From: Flavobacteriia bacterium
GTDB taxonomy: Bacteria > Bacteroidota > Bacteroidia > Flavobacteriales > Weeksellaceae
DNA length: 64,000 nt
Assembly: GCA_015999765.1 (NCBI GenBank)
Contig: JAECQR010000007.1
Coordinates: 62,001 to 126,000 of the forward strand
Direction of reading: 5' to 3'
This document shows positions 25,674-34,743 of the stretch, in pieces. Below the pieces are notes generated by a model. That model was given only the letters and a program-made list of their open reading frames with translations. It searched no databases and was not told where the DNA came from. Position numbers and translations under genes: made by a program. Numbering within the stretch: the first letter of the stretch is position 1; the number at the start of each line of letters is the position of its first letter.

Positions 25674-26757
25674 AAAAGTTTTATTTATAGACCGCGACGG
25701 AACTATCATTCGCGAACCTGAAGATTTTCAGATCGACAGTTTCGAAAAGCTAGAATTTCTTCCTAATGTCTTCAGCAGTCTTTCCAGAATTGCCAGAGAA
25801 CTGAACTATGAACTCGTTATGGTAAGCAATCAGGACGGTTTGGGAACAGATTCTTTTCCTGAAAATACCTTCTGGCCTGTGCAGAATTTCATCCTCAATG
25901 CTTTAAAAAATGAGGGCGTTAATTTTGCGGATGTGTTGATTGATCCGTCTTTTGAGCATGAAAACAAACCTACCAGAAAACCTGGAACAGGCATGCTGCA
26001 GAAATACATTTACGGAAACTATGATCTGAAAAATTCATTTGTGATTGGAGACCGGCAAACCGATATTAAACTCGCAGAAAATTTAGGGACGCAATCAATA
26101 TTCATCAGTGAAGCACCAAATACAGAAGCAACGCTTGCCACCAATGACTGGAATGAAATTTACCAGTACTTAAAATCGGTCCCAAGAATCGGTAAAGTTA
26201 AAAGAGAAACACTTGAAACCTCGATCAGTATCGAAGTGAATCTTGATGGCAGCGGTGTGTCAGAAATCAATACCGGTTTGCCTTTTTTCGATCACATGCT
26301 TCAGCAGATTTCCAGACACGGCGATCTTGATCTGAATGTTCAGGTAAAAGGCGATCTCGAAATTGATGAGCACCACACGGTGGAAGATACCGCCATCGCT
26401 TTAGGAGACGCTTTCTTGCAGGCACTTGGAAACAAAAAAGGCATTTCGCGGTACGGCTTTTTACTTCCTATGGATGACTGTCTGGCTCAGGTGGCTGTGG
26501 ATTTCGGCGGAAGACCGTGGCTGGTTTGGGAAGCGGAATTCAAAAGAGAAAAAATCGGCGATGTTCCCACAGAACTGTTTTTCCATTTCTTTAAATCGTT
26601 CACTGATCAGGCACGATGCAATCTGAATATCAAAGCAGAAGGCGACAATGAACACCACAAAATCGAAGCAATCTTCAAAGCTTTCGCAAAAGCAGTGAAA
26701 ATGGCGGTGAGCAAAACCGAAAACTACAACATCCCAAGCACCAAAGGAATTTTATGA
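25666..26757 (+). CDS. hisB: Bifunctional histidinol-phosphatase / imidazoleglycerol-phosphate dehydratase
   Basis: Fused HisB catalysing steps 7 and 9. N-terminal HAD phosphatase (about 1-165): FIDRDGT with Asp9 and Asp11, VSNQDG, and GDRQTDI as the motif with the metal Asp. C-terminal dehydratase (about 173-363): repeated His-rich metal sites ([30 protein letters not shown], then [17 protein letters not shown]). This bifunctional form is known from Gammaproteobacteria and is common in Bacteroidota. It overlaps hisH by four bases (ATGA). Confidence 0.96.
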   Translation: MTKKVLFIDRDGTIIREPEDFQIDSFEKLEFLPNVFSSLSRIARELNYELVMVSNQDGLGTDSFPENTFWPVQNFILNALKNEGVNFADVLIDPSFEHENKPTRKPGTGMLQKYIYGNYDLKNSFVIGDRQTDIKLAENLGTQSIFISEAPNTEATLATNDWNEIYQYLKSVPRIGKVKRETLETSISIEVNLDGSGVSEINTGLPFFDHMLQQISRHGDLDLNVQVKGDLEIDEHHTVEDTAIALGDAFLQALGNKKGISRYGFLLPMDDCLAQVAVDFGGRPWLVWEAEFKREKIGDVPTELFFHFFKSFTDQARCNLNIKAEGDNEHHKIEAIFKAFAKAVKMAVSKTENYNIPSTKGIL

Positions 26758-27332
26758 TCGCGATACTGAAATACAATGCAGGAAATGCCACATCCGTAGA
26801 AAATGCGGTGCAGCGGCTGGGCTACGAAACGGTAATTACCGATGATATTGCAGTACTGAAAGCTGCAGAAAAAGTAATTCTTCCGGGAGTTGGCGAGGCA
26901 GCTTCGGCCATGAATTATCTGAAAGAAAAAGGGCTGGATGAGGTGATTAAATCCCTTAAACAACCGGTCCTCGGAATCTGTCTCGGCATGCAGCTCCTCT
27001 GTGAATTTTCCGAGGAAGGCGACACCCAAACCTTAGGTATTTTCAATACCAAAGTGAAGAAATTTCCGCCCGAAGATCTTGTTCCTCACACAGGTTGGAA
27101 CAATTTTACTGCCGTAAAAGGAAAGCTGTTTGAAAACGTACGGGTTGACGAAAACTGCTATTTTGTTCACAGTTATTATGCGGAAATCAGTGATGAAACC
27201 GTGGCGGTAACTGATTATATTCTGCCTTTCAGCGCAGCTTTACAGAAAGATAACTTCTACGCCACCCAGTTTCACCCCGAAAAATCTGCCCCGACAGGCA
27301 TTCAGATTTTAAAAAACTTTTTAAGCTTATGA
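26754..27332 (+). CDS. hisH: Imidazole glycerol phosphate synthase, glutaminase subunit
   Basis: Class I glutamine amidotransferase that feeds ammonia to HisF. The catalytic triad is visible: Cys76 in [15 protein letters not shown], and His174 and Glu176 in QFHPEKS. 192 residues, normal length. It begins in the last four bases of hisB and shares four bases with hisA. Confidence 0.96.
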   Translation: MIAILKYNAGNATSVENAVQRLGYETVITDDIAVLKAAEKVILPGVGEAASAMNYLKEKGLDEVIKSLKQPVLGICLGMQLLCEFSEEGDTQTLGIFNTKVKKFPPEDLVPHTGWNNFTAVKGKLFENVRVDENCYFVHSYYAEISDETVAVTDYILPFSAALQKDNFYATQFHPEKSAPTGIQILKNFLSL

Positions 27333-28042
27333 GAATTATTCCGGCCATCGACATCATCGGTGGAAAATGTGTGAGATTAACGAAAGGCGATTACTCCACC
27401 CAAAAAATATACAGCGAAAGTCCTTTGGACATGGCTCAGATGTTTGAAGATGCAGGCATTCAATATCTTCATGTTGTGGACCTCGACGGTGCCAAAGCTA
27501 AACAGATTGTCAATTACAGAACGCTGGAAGTTTTGGCATCGCAAACCAGTCTGCAAATCGATTTCGGAGGCGGTATTAAAACTGAAAACGACATTAAAAC
27601 CGCTTTCGACTCTGGCGCAAAGCAGATTACTGTGGGAAGTATTGCTGCTCAAAATCCTGTTTTAATGCTGGCATGGCTGAATGTGTATGGTTCCGACCGA
27701 ATTATCCTCGGCGCCGACTGTAAAGACCGTAAGATCGCAACCAACGGCTGGCTCGAAAGCAGCAATCTTGATGTGGTTGCTTTTATTAAAGAATATGAGT
27801 CCAAAGGCGCAAAATACGGAATTGTTACCGATATTGATAAAGACGGAATGCTTTCAGGGCCGGCTTTTGAACTGTATGAAGAAATCCTGAATGAAACTGA
27901 CATCAACCTTATTGCAAGCGGAGGAATCACGACCCTTGAGGATGTTCAGAAATTAAAAATCATGGGTTGCGAAGGCGCAATTATCGGCAAAGCCATTTAT
28001 GAAGGCACTATCAACCTCAAAGAATTAACAGAATTATGCTGA
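27329..28042 (+). CDS. hisA: ProFAR isomerase
   Basis: (βα)8 barrel that isomerises ProFAR to PRFAR by an Amadori rearrangement. 237 residues beginning with [20 protein letters not shown] (catalytic Asp8) and with the second phosphate site [13 protein letters not shown] near 195-207. Its end overlaps hisF by seven bases. HisA and HisF are homologous barrels and sit next to each other here. Confidence 0.96.
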   Translation: MRIIPAIDIIGGKCVRLTKGDYSTQKIYSESPLDMAQMFEDAGIQYLHVVDLDGAKAKQIVNYRTLEVLASQTSLQIDFGGGIKTENDIKTAFDSGAKQITVGSIAAQNPVLMLAWLNVYGSDRIILGADCKDRKIATNGWLESSNLDVVAFIKEYESKGAKYGIVTDIDKDGMLSGPAFELYEEILNETDINLIASGGITTLEDVQKLKIMGCEGAIIGKAIYEGTINLKELTELC

Positions 28043-28791
28043 AGAAAAGAATTATTCCGTGTTTAGATATTAAAAACGGAAGAACGGTAAAAGGAATTAA
28101 CTTTCTGGAGATCAGGGATGCAGGTGATCCTGTGGAACTGGCCAAAAGATATGTGGAAGAAGGTGCGGACGAACTCGTATTTCTCGATATTACCGCAACG
28201 CTTGAAAACAGGAAAACGCTTACGGAACTCATCACGCGCATTGCTTCGGAAATCAATATTCCTTTCACAGTGGGCGGTGGGATCAATACACTGGAAGATG
28301 CGAAGATGATTATCGATTCCGGTGCAGATAAAATCAGCCTCAATTCTGCGGCAATTCTCCGTCCGGAACTCATTACCGAAATCGCCCGTTTTTTTGGAAA
28401 CCAGTGTGTCGTATTGGCGATTGACACCAAATTCGTTAATGATGAATGGATTGTTTTCCGCAGTGGCGGAACCATTGTTACTGATTTAAAAGCTACTGAC
28501 TGGGCGCAGAAAGGCGCCGAACTGGGTGCGGGAGAAATTTTGCTGACTTCGATGAATAATGACGGAACGAAGAACGGTTTCGCCCTCGATATCAGTAAAG
28601 CAGTCTCTGAAGCCGTTACCATTCCGGTGATTGCATCAGGAGGTGCTGGAACCATGGAACATTTTGCTGAGGTTTTTACCCAGACCAATGTCACAGCTGC
28701 TTTGGCAGCAAGCGTTTTTCACTTCGGGCAGATCCCGATACCTGACCTTAAACAGTATTTACAAACCCAAAATATCCCCGTAAGAATATGA
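28036..28791 (+). CDS. hisF: Imidazole glycerol phosphate synthase, cyclase subunit
   Basis: Barrel enzyme that combines PRFAR with HisH-derived ammonia to give imidazole glycerol phosphate and AICAR. 251 residues: [16 protein letters not shown] at the N-terminus (catalytic Asp11), [11 protein letters not shown] and [14 protein letters not shown] phosphate sites. hisI follows with a four-base overlap. Confidence 0.96.
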   Translation: MLKKRIIPCLDIKNGRTVKGINFLEIRDAGDPVELAKRYVEEGADELVFLDITATLENRKTLTELITRIASEINIPFTVGGGINTLEDAKMIIDSGADKISLNSAAILRPELITEIARFFGNQCVVLAIDTKFVNDEWIVFRSGGTIVTDLKATDWAQKGAELGAGEILLTSMNNDGTKNGFALDISKAVSEAVTIPVIASGGAGTMEHFAEVFTQTNVTAALAASVFHFGQIPIPDLKQYLQTQNIPVRI

Positions 28792-29375
28792 AACCTGATT
28801 TTAATAAAACCAACGGCCTGATTCCCGTGATCATTCAGGATGAGGTCAGCCTGCAAATCCTGATGCTGGGGTATATGAACGAAGAAGCGTTTGATAAAAC
28901 CGTGGAAGAGCAGAAAGTGACTTTCTTCAGCCGAAGCAAAAACCGGCTCTGGACGAAAGGCGAAACCTCCGGAAACTTCCTTTGGGTGAAAGACATCAAG
29001 CTTGATTGTGATGAGGATACTTTACTCATTCTCGCCCAAGCCGACGGACCTACCTGTCACAAAGGGACGGTTTCGTGTTTCAGTACCGAACCGAAAAAAG
29101 GGTTTCTGTACCGTTTGGAAGAAACTATTTCTCAAAGAATTGACCAAAATATTGAGGGTTCTTACACCAATGAACTTTACAGACGAGGCATTAACAAAGT
29201 CGCCCAAAAAGTAGGAGAGGAAGCGGTAGAATTGGTGATCGAGGCCAAAGACAATAACGATGAGCTTTTTAAAAATGAAGCAGCTGATCTGATGTATCAC
29301 TATTTAATTCTCCTTAAAGCCAAAGGATTCATGTTAGAGGAAATTGAAGAGGTTTTAAAGGATAGGGAGAAATAA
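28788..29375 (+). CDS. hisI: Bifunctional phosphoribosyl-AMP cyclohydrolase / phosphoribosyl-ATP pyrophosphatase
   Basis: Fused HisI-HisE for steps 2 and 3. HisI part (about 1-110): VIIQDEVSLQILMLGYMNEEAF, SRSKNRLWTKGETSGNFL, then the metal-binding DCDEDTLL and CHKG. HisE part (about 115-195): GSYTNELYRRGINKVAQKVGEEAVELVIEAKDNN, a MazG-like helical domain. 195 residues. The last gene of the operon. I see no strong hairpin right after it. Confidence 0.96.
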   Translation: MKPDFNKTNGLIPVIIQDEVSLQILMLGYMNEEAFDKTVEEQKVTFFSRSKNRLWTKGETSGNFLWVKDIKLDCDEDTLLILAQADGPTCHKGTVSCFSTEPKKGFLYRLEETISQRIDQNIEGSYTNELYRRGINKVAQKVGEEAVELVIEAKDNNDELFKNEAADLMYHYLILLKAKGFMLEEIEEVLKDREK

Positions 29376-29453
29376 AAATCTACTTTTCTTCCTGTATGTT
29401 TTCGACTAGTCGGCCTTTGTATATTTAGATAAAAAATTTAACTAATAGATAAT

Positions 29454-29637
29454 TAGTTCTTTTGCCTTGAAGCAAAAGAACCAAAAATTCAAGACTGGAA
29501 GCTCCGGCTAAAATTTCCAAAACTCGGGCGGAAACTAGATTTATTGTTTAATTTCAATTTTTGCCGCCACTCAAACAGTGGAAATTTTTTAACGTAAAAT
29601 ATTGAAAATTTCTTAACGCCTTTGTTTCCTAAGTCAA
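29454..29637. repeat. Palindromic intergenic repeat, copy A
   Basis: About 180 bases after hisI that are largely shared with copy B at 36364-36542. Common blocks: TTCTTTTG near the left edge forming a small hairpin with CAAAAGAA, CCAAAAATTCAAGACTGGAA, CTCCGGCTAAAATTT, ACTCGGGCGGAAA, TTGCCGCCA, CAGTGGAAATTTTTTAACG, and TTTCCTAAGTCAA at the right. AAAATTTCC and CGGGCGG on the left can pair with GGAAATTTT and CCGCC on the right, so the whole can fold as a large imperfect hairpin. No open frame of note. Confidence 0.85.
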
Positions 29638-29695
29638 TTTTCGTGGATTTATAACAAAATTAAATTTGCTTCCCAAATGCACAATTGTTAGATAA

Positions 29696-31231
29696 TTAAG
29701 ATTTCTCCGTTACCATATATAGAGGATCTTCCAGAATATTGACATCTATAATGGCTTCGGCATTTTTCAGAAGAGCGATACAAGCCGGGCTTAAATGCTG
29801 CAGCCTTACCGTTTTTCCCACTATGTGGTAACGGTTAGTAAGGGCATTCAGTGCTTCGATGGCCGACATGTCTACCACACGGCTATCCGCAAAATCGATG
29901 ATGATTTCTGCAGGATCATTGGCCACATCAAACTTCTCTGAAAAATTCGTCACCGAACCGAAGAATAAGGGACCATAAATGTTATAGTGCTTCACGCCGT
30001 TTTCGTCGACATGTTTCCGGGCACGGATTCTTTTCGCATTATCCCACGCAAAAACCAGTGCGGAAATAATTACCCCGATCAAAACTGCCAAGGCGAGATT
30101 ATGGAGGAAAACGGTAATCAAGGTCACCACAATCATCACGAATATATCCGACTTGGGCATGCGTTTGAAAATTCTCAGACTTGCCCATTCGAAGGTACCG
30201 ATGGCGACCATAATCATGACGCCTGTTAACGCAGCCATCGGTAATTTCCCGATCACCGGAGCGCCTACCAAGATGATGACTAAGATGGTCAAAGCCGCTA
30301 CAATTCCTGAAAGTCTTGCCCGCGATCCGGCGGAAAGATTTACCAAAGTCTGTGCAATCATGGGACAACCGCCCATTCCGAAGAAGAAGCCGTTCAGGAT
30401 ATTGGCACCGCCCTGTGCAACACATTCGCGGTTGGAATTTCCTTTTGTTCCTGTAATTTCATCAACCAAATTCAGCGTTAAAAGCCCTTCTGTTAATCCT
30501 ACCGCTGCCATAATCAGGGCATAAGGAAGGATGACCTGTAGTGTTTCCAGGTTCAGCGGAATATCCGGAATATGGAAAGGAGGGAGACTTCCGCTTACCG
30601 AGGCGATGTCTTCTACCTGTTTGGTATCAATATTAAAAAACGTCACGATGGCGAAAACCACTGCAATCGCCACGAGTGATGCCGGGATTTTCTTTGTGAC
30701 TTTCGGGAGCAGCACCAAGATGGCGATGGTGAGTGCCACCAATCCTGCCATAATCAAAAACGGTGTACCGGTAAGCCATTCGGTTTGCCCGTTAGCAGAC
30801 ATTTTAAACTGCTCCAGCTGCGACATAAAAATGATGATGGCAAGGCCGTTCACAAAACCAAACATTACAGGCTGCGGAACGAGTCTGATGAATTTACCGA
30901 GTTTCAGGAGTCCGACGATGATCTGTAAAACTCCCGCAAGTGCTATAGCACCGAAAACATATTCCAGTCCGTGGGATTTCATGAGGGCGATGAGGACGAT
31001 GACTGTAGCGCCTGCACCTCCGGAGATCAATCCAGGTCTCCCGCCGAACACAGCAGTAACCAATCCCATGATAAAAGCGGCGTACAGTCCGACCAATGGC
31101 GGAAACCCGGCTAAAATGGCAAAGGAAAGCGACTCGGGAATCATGGTCATGGCGACGGTAAGTCCGGCGAGGATTTCGGTCCGGTAATTTACTTTCTGGG
31201 AGAAATCGAAAAGGTTGAGCGCAGCTTTCAT
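29696..31231 (-). CDS. SulP-family inorganic anion transporter
   Basis: Inner-membrane SLC26/SulP transporter, 511 residues. The N-terminal signature (NYRTEILAGLTVAMTMIPESLSFAILAGFPPLVGLYAAF) and about 11-12 hydrophobic helices (about 20-400) are followed by a cytosolic STAS domain (about 415-511, with HYNIYGPLFFGSV and IIDFADSRVVDMSAIEAL). Members move sulfate, bicarbonate or other anions; which one is not clear from sequence. No carbonic anhydrase gene adjoins it. A minus-strand TACTTTTG box at 31248-31255 is a likely promoter 16 bases upstream of the ATG. Confidence 0.92.
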   Translation of the reverse strand: MKAALNLFDFSQKVNYRTEILAGLTVAMTMIPESLSFAILAGFPPLVGLYAAFIMGLVTAVFGGRPGLISGGAGATVIVLIALMKSHGLEYVFGAIALAGVLQIIVGLLKLGKFIRLVPQPVMFGFVNGLAIIIFMSQLEQFKMSANGQTEWLTGTPFLIMAGLVALTIAILVLLPKVTKKIPASLVAIAVVFAIVTFFNIDTKQVEDIASVSGSLPPFHIPDIPLNLETLQVILPYALIMAAVGLTEGLLTLNLVDEITGTKGNSNRECVAQGGANILNGFFFGMGGCPMIAQTLVNLSAGSRARLSGIVAALTILVIILVGAPVIGKLPMAALTGVMIMVAIGTFEWASLRIFKRMPKSDIFVMIVVTLITVFLHNLALAVLIGVIISALVFAWDNAKRIRARKHVDENGVKHYNIYGPLFFGSVTNFSEKFDVANDPAEIIIDFADSRVVDMSAIEALNALTNRYHIVGKTVRLQHLSPACIALLKNAEAIIDVNILEDPLYMVTEKS

Positions 31232-31247
31232 GAGTAATTTAAAGTTG

Positions 31248-31255
31248 CAAAAGTA
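31248..31255 (-). promoter_or_regulatory. Putative -7 box of the SulP gene (TACTTTTG, minus strand)
   Basis: CAAAAGTA on the plus strand, 16 bases before the start codon at 31231. Exact TAnnTTTG match. Confidence 0.45.
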
Positions 31256-31309
31256 GGAGTTTAGGTAGGAAGCGGCAAATGTAGTGAGGGTTATTGACTG
31301 GATTTCCTT

Positions 31310-31560
31310 ACCGGTAAGAAGTTGAGCAGGGACTCGTTAGGAAACCGTTCGGGTTCTGTTCTGCCTGAGTTCCGAAACATGGCGTATTGAGTGAAAGTGC
31401 TCCGAAGAAAGATAAAGTTTACCCTGACTAAAGGGAAACGGTGATACGTGCAAGCTGTAAAGGAGATATTAAGCTGCTACGGCCCAAGTACGGCGGAACT
31501 ACGGCTCAACCTCGGGGAAACCTGTGTTAATAATGGTTACGGAAGAATTAATAGGCAGAA
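31310..31560 (+). ncRNA. Structured intergenic region; possible group II intron 5' remnant
   Basis: The SulP-ZIP spacer (470 bases) holds ~250 bases unlike the usual AT-rich intergenic DNA: GC-rich, with repeated GGAAAC/GAAAC tetraloop-like motifs and short paired blocks (GAAACC-GTTC-GGGTTC at 31341-31356; several ACGGC blocks at 31479-31504). The plus-strand run of GTTCGGGTTC, TCCGAAACATG, AAAGGGAAACGGTG, AAGTACGGCGG, ACGGCTCAACCTCGG and GGTTACGG reads like domain I of a bacterial group II intron. No reverse-transcriptase frame and no domain V hairpin follow, so it would be a truncated relic. It might instead be another structured RNA. This is pattern recall, not a search result. Confidence 0.35.
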
Positions 31561-31701
31561 ATTCTATTTTATACACAATTTTACAGTCATAAACTGCTGT
31601 TTGTGTGCTGTTTGTAAAGTTAATGAAGGTTTTAAATCCAGGTGAAATAATGTTTTTTTTATTCGCCTATAACATTTAAAAACAGGTTATCTCATATCCG
31701 T

Positions 31702-32508
31702 TTACATAAAGAGTAACAGACTGGTGGCCATTACCGCCATTCCGGCAATCAGTCCGCCGATTGCGATGTGGTGTTCCCCATATTCTTCTGCGGCTGGCAG
31801 TAATTCATCCAGAGAAATATATACCATAATTCCGGCAACACCAGCGAAAATGAACCCAAACATACTATCGCCGAAATAGCTTCTCAGAATAAAATATCCC
31901 AGCAAGGCACCTACAGGTTCTGCCAGTCCGGATAAAAAAGAGTATCCGAAAGCTTTTTTACGGTTTCGAGTTGCATAATAAATAGGCACAGAGACCGCAA
32001 TACCCTCCGGAATATTATGGATGGCAATCGCTACAGCAATGCTGATTCCCAGTGCCGGATCTGAGATGGCACTCATGAAAGTAGCCAGCCCTTCCGGAAA
32101 ATTGTGAATGGCAATGGCTATTGCCGCAAATTTTCCCATTCGCAATAACTTGTCGCTGTTGGCGGTGTTCCAGTTCTTTTCATCGATGTTTTTTACTTCA
32201 TGCGGATTTTCGAAAGAAGGAATCAGCATATCGATCAAAGCGATCAACGCAATGCCGACAAAAAATGCAACCACGGTATAAATGTGTCCTGACTTAATTC
32301 CATACTCGGCCACGAGTGAAGTTTGTGCTTTTACCAGGATTTCCACAAAAGAAACGTAAATCATTACCCCAGCAGAAAACCCCAGAGAGGCGGCCAAAAA
32401 TTTGGGATTATAGGTTTTTGAAAGGAAGGCCATCAGACTTCCGATACCTGTTGCCAGGCCGGCAAATAGAGTTAACCCAAAGGCAAATAAAATATTTCCG
32501 GATTCCAT
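31702..32508 (-). CDS. zupT: ZIP-family metal (zinc) transporter
   Basis: Eight-helix inner-membrane metal importer, 268 residues. The two ZIP metal-site helices are clear: [17 protein letters not shown] (H-N-x-P-E-G) and [20 protein letters not shown]. It resembles ZupT, which takes up Zn2+ and other divalent ions. A variable His-poor loop ([17 protein letters not shown]) separates helices 3 and 4. Symbol by family resemblance only; metal specificity not shown. Confidence 0.88.
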   Translation of the reverse strand: MESGNILFAFGLTLFAGLATGIGSLMAFLSKTYNPKFLAASLGFSAGVMIYVSFVEILVKAQTSLVAEYGIKSGHIYTVVAFFVGIALIALIDMLIPSFENPHEVKNIDEKNWNTANSDKLLRMGKFAAIAIAIHNFPEGLATFMSAISDPALGISIAVAIAIHNIPEGIAVSVPIYYATRNRKKAFGYSFLSGLAEPVGALLGYFILRSYFGDSMFGFIFAGVAGIMVYISLDELLPAAEEYGEHHIAIGGLIAGMAVMATSLLLFM

Positions 32509-32682
32509 TGATGATTTATAGAAGATTGGGGTTTATCATTAGATTTTGCCAAAGATATTATGAAATTATCTTATTACGGTAATTTCTGTTTTTCTTTTTT
32601 AAACTGAAGGCTTCAATTGTAATATTTCCCATTTCAGAAGTTGGTGTAATAATAAAAGTCTAAAGAAAAGTTGAGAATATAG

Positions 32683-32714
32683 ATAAAAAAAGCACGGCTT
32701 AAAAAAACCGTGCT
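32683..32714 (-). terminator. Terminator after the acyl-CoA synthetase gene (minus strand)
   Basis: Stem AGCACGG / CCGTGCT (32691-32697 with 32708-32714); the A-run at 32685-32690 gives a T-tract on the minus strand just after the gene's end at 32722. Confidence 0.8.
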
Positions 32715-32721
32715 TATCAAT

Positions 32722-34500
32722 TTATGCCTCGTGGCCGTACATTTTGTTATAGAGTTTGATATAGCGTTCTTTTACTGCTTTACGTTTAAGTTTGAGCGTC
32801 GGTGTAAGAACGCCGGAGTCGATAGACCAGATTTCCGGGGTCAGTTCGAAGCGTTTGATTTGTTCCCAGCTTCCCAGTTTGGTGTTGAGATAGTCGATTT
32901 CCTTACTGATTCTTTCCTTCAGTTCAGGGCTGTTGGCCATCTCTTCCGGAGTTTTCCCGATGTTGATGTTTTTGCGTTCTGCCCAGTGCTGCACGAAATT
33001 GAAATCTGGCTGAATAAGGGCACAAGGCATTTTTTCGCCATCGCCTACGACCATAATCTGCTCGATGAACTTAGAGGCTTTTGCCTGGTTTTCGATAACC
33101 TGAGGTGCGATGTATTTTCCGCCTGAAGTTTTGAACATTTCTTTCTTACGGTCGGTGATGTGAAGGTAACCTTCTTCATCGATGTGTCCGATATCGCCGG
33201 TTTTGAAATAACCGTCTTCTGTGAAAACTTCTTTCGTCATTTCCTCATTCTTGAAATATCCTTTGAACACGGAAGGACCTTTTACGGTAATTTCTCCATC
33301 TTCCTGAATTTTAACATCCAGGTTTTCAAGTACATGCCCTACGGTGCCGACTTTGATTTTCCCAAAACTGTTCACCGAAATTACAGGCGAGGTTTCGGTT
33401 AAACCGTAACCTTCAAGGATCGGGATACCTGCATTCTGGAACATTTTATTCAGTCTGGGCTGAAGGGCTGCTGAGCCCGAAACCAACGTAATGATGTTGC
33501 CACCCAAACCTTCTCTCCATTTGGAGAAGACAAGTTTGTCTGCAATAGTTTCCATGAGACCCGAAGGTTTGCCGAGTTTCTGCTTGGCTTTGTTAATGCC
33601 AAGTGCCCAAAGGAAAATTTTCGATTTCAGTCCGCCTGCGCTGGTTCCTTTATCATAAATTTTATCGTAAACTTTTTCGATCAATCTTGGCACTACCGAC
33701 ATGATGTGCGGTTTTACCTCCTTGATATTGTCGCCCATCTTTTCGATGCTTTCTGCAAAATAAACAGAGTAGCCGTTATACTGATAAAGATAGAAAAGCA
33801 TTCTCTCAAAAATATGACAGATGGGAAGGAAACTCAGAATTCTGATGTCACTGTTCTGTAAACCATTTACCCGCGGGATTCTAGGGTCAGAAGCCAATAC
33901 ATTAGAAACGATATTGTGGTGAGTTAGCATTACACCTTTTGGTCGTCCCGTCGTTCCGGAAGTGTAAATAATGGTTGCTAAATCCTCGGAATTGATGCCG
34001 TTGCTGAGATCATTCACCTCATTCTGAGTGGCATCATCATTACCAAGATCCAAAATTTCATTCCAGTTAGGTGCTCCATCAACCTGATCGAAAGTGAAAA
34101 CTCCCTTGAGGGTCGCAACATTGGCCTTAATCTGTATCACCTTATCGTAGAGATCGCGGTCCGACACAAAACAATACTGAACTTCAGCATTGTTAAAGAT
34201 AAAATCGTAATCCTCCGGTGAAATTGTAGGGTAAACCGGCACTGAAACCGCTCCGATCTGGGAAATCCCCAAATCCATTACGGCCCATTCTGTGCGCGTG
34301 GCCGTGGTGATGAGCGCGATTTTATCACCTGGTTTAATGCCTAATTTCAGAAGTCCGCGGGATATTTTATTTCCCTGGTCACAAAATTCTCTGGTTGATA
34401 TTTTTTCCCATTCGCCGTGATATTTAGTAATGAACATATCATCCTGCGAATATTTTTCCAACGCATTGTGGGCAAAATCAAAGATTCTCTTTATCGTCAT
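32722..34500 (-). CDS. Long-chain fatty-acid CoA ligase (AMP-forming)
   Basis: Acyl-adenylate-forming enzyme of 592 residues that activates fatty acids with ATP and CoA. AMP-binding core motifs: TIIYTSGTTGRPKGVMLTHHN (P-loop-like), YGLTETSPV, and GDIGHIDEEGYLHITDRKKEMFKTSGGKYIAP near the C-terminus, with the catalytic Lys probably in the tail. It resembles the long-chain ligases of FadD15/LC-FACS type. It points away from an acyl-CoA dehydrogenase gene 243 bases off, so β-oxidation-related expression is likely. Its own terminator follows. Confidence 0.93.
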   Translation of the reverse strand: MTIKRIFDFAHNALEKYSQDDMFITKYHGEWEKISTREFCDQGNKISRGLLKLGIKPGDKIALITTATRTEWAVMDLGISQIGAVSVPVYPTISPEDYDFIFNNAEVQYCFVSDRDLYDKVIQIKANVATLKGVFTFDQVDGAPNWNEILDLGNDDATQNEVNDLSNGINSEDLATIIYTSGTTGRPKGVMLTHHNIVSNVLASDPRIPRVNGLQNSDIRILSFLPICHIFERMLFYLYQYNGYSVYFAESIEKMGDNIKEVKPHIMSVVPRLIEKVYDKIYDKGTSAGGLKSKIFLWALGINKAKQKLGKPSGLMETIADKLVFSKWREGLGGNIITLVSGSAALQPRLNKMFQNAGIPILEGYGLTETSPVISVNSFGKIKVGTVGHVLENLDVKIQEDGEITVKGPSVFKGYFKNEEMTKEVFTEDGYFKTGDIGHIDEEGYLHITDRKKEMFKTSGGKYIAPQVIENQAKASKFIEQIMVVGDGEKMPCALIQPDFNFVQHWAERKNINIGKTPEEMANSPELKERISKEIDYLNTKLGSWEQIKRFELTPEIWSIDSGVLTPTLKLKRKAVKERYIKLYNKMYGHEA

Positions 34501-34711
34501 AGTTTAATTTTTTTTATCTGATTCCGTTATCGGTAAAATTAGTATTGCTTTTGGGTAAAAATATCGATTTTATTTTAAACAGCAAAACAGATTTTATGAT
34601 GTGTTTTTCTTAAAAATTCAAATGATTTTATAATACATATAATGAATAAAACTGTTATTCAATGAATAATTTTAACCTCAGGCAATATAATTTTTTATTT
34701 TTTAGAAAAAG

Positions 34712-34723
34712 CGTAAATTTACG
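34712..34723. promoter_or_regulatory. Perfect 12-bp palindrome upstream of the acyl-CoA dehydrogenase
   Basis: CGTAAATTTACG sits 20 bases before the dehydrogenase ATG, in the divergent fatty-acid promoter region. It overlaps a TAAATTTA sequence that is one base off the -7 consensus. A repressor bound here would block that promoter; no regulator gene is adjacent. Confidence 0.4.
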
Positions 34724-34743
34724 ATCAAACAATTATATACTTT

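Noticed and set aside
28017-28694. Minus-strand open frame of 225 residues across hisF
   Set aside because: Antisense to a complete hisF with all catalytic residues; Ser/Pro-rich shadow translation.
30531-31187. Plus-strand open frame of 218 residues antisense to the SulP gene
   Set aside because: The hydrophobic SulP helices give long reverse frames; no conserved motif and no promoter in front.
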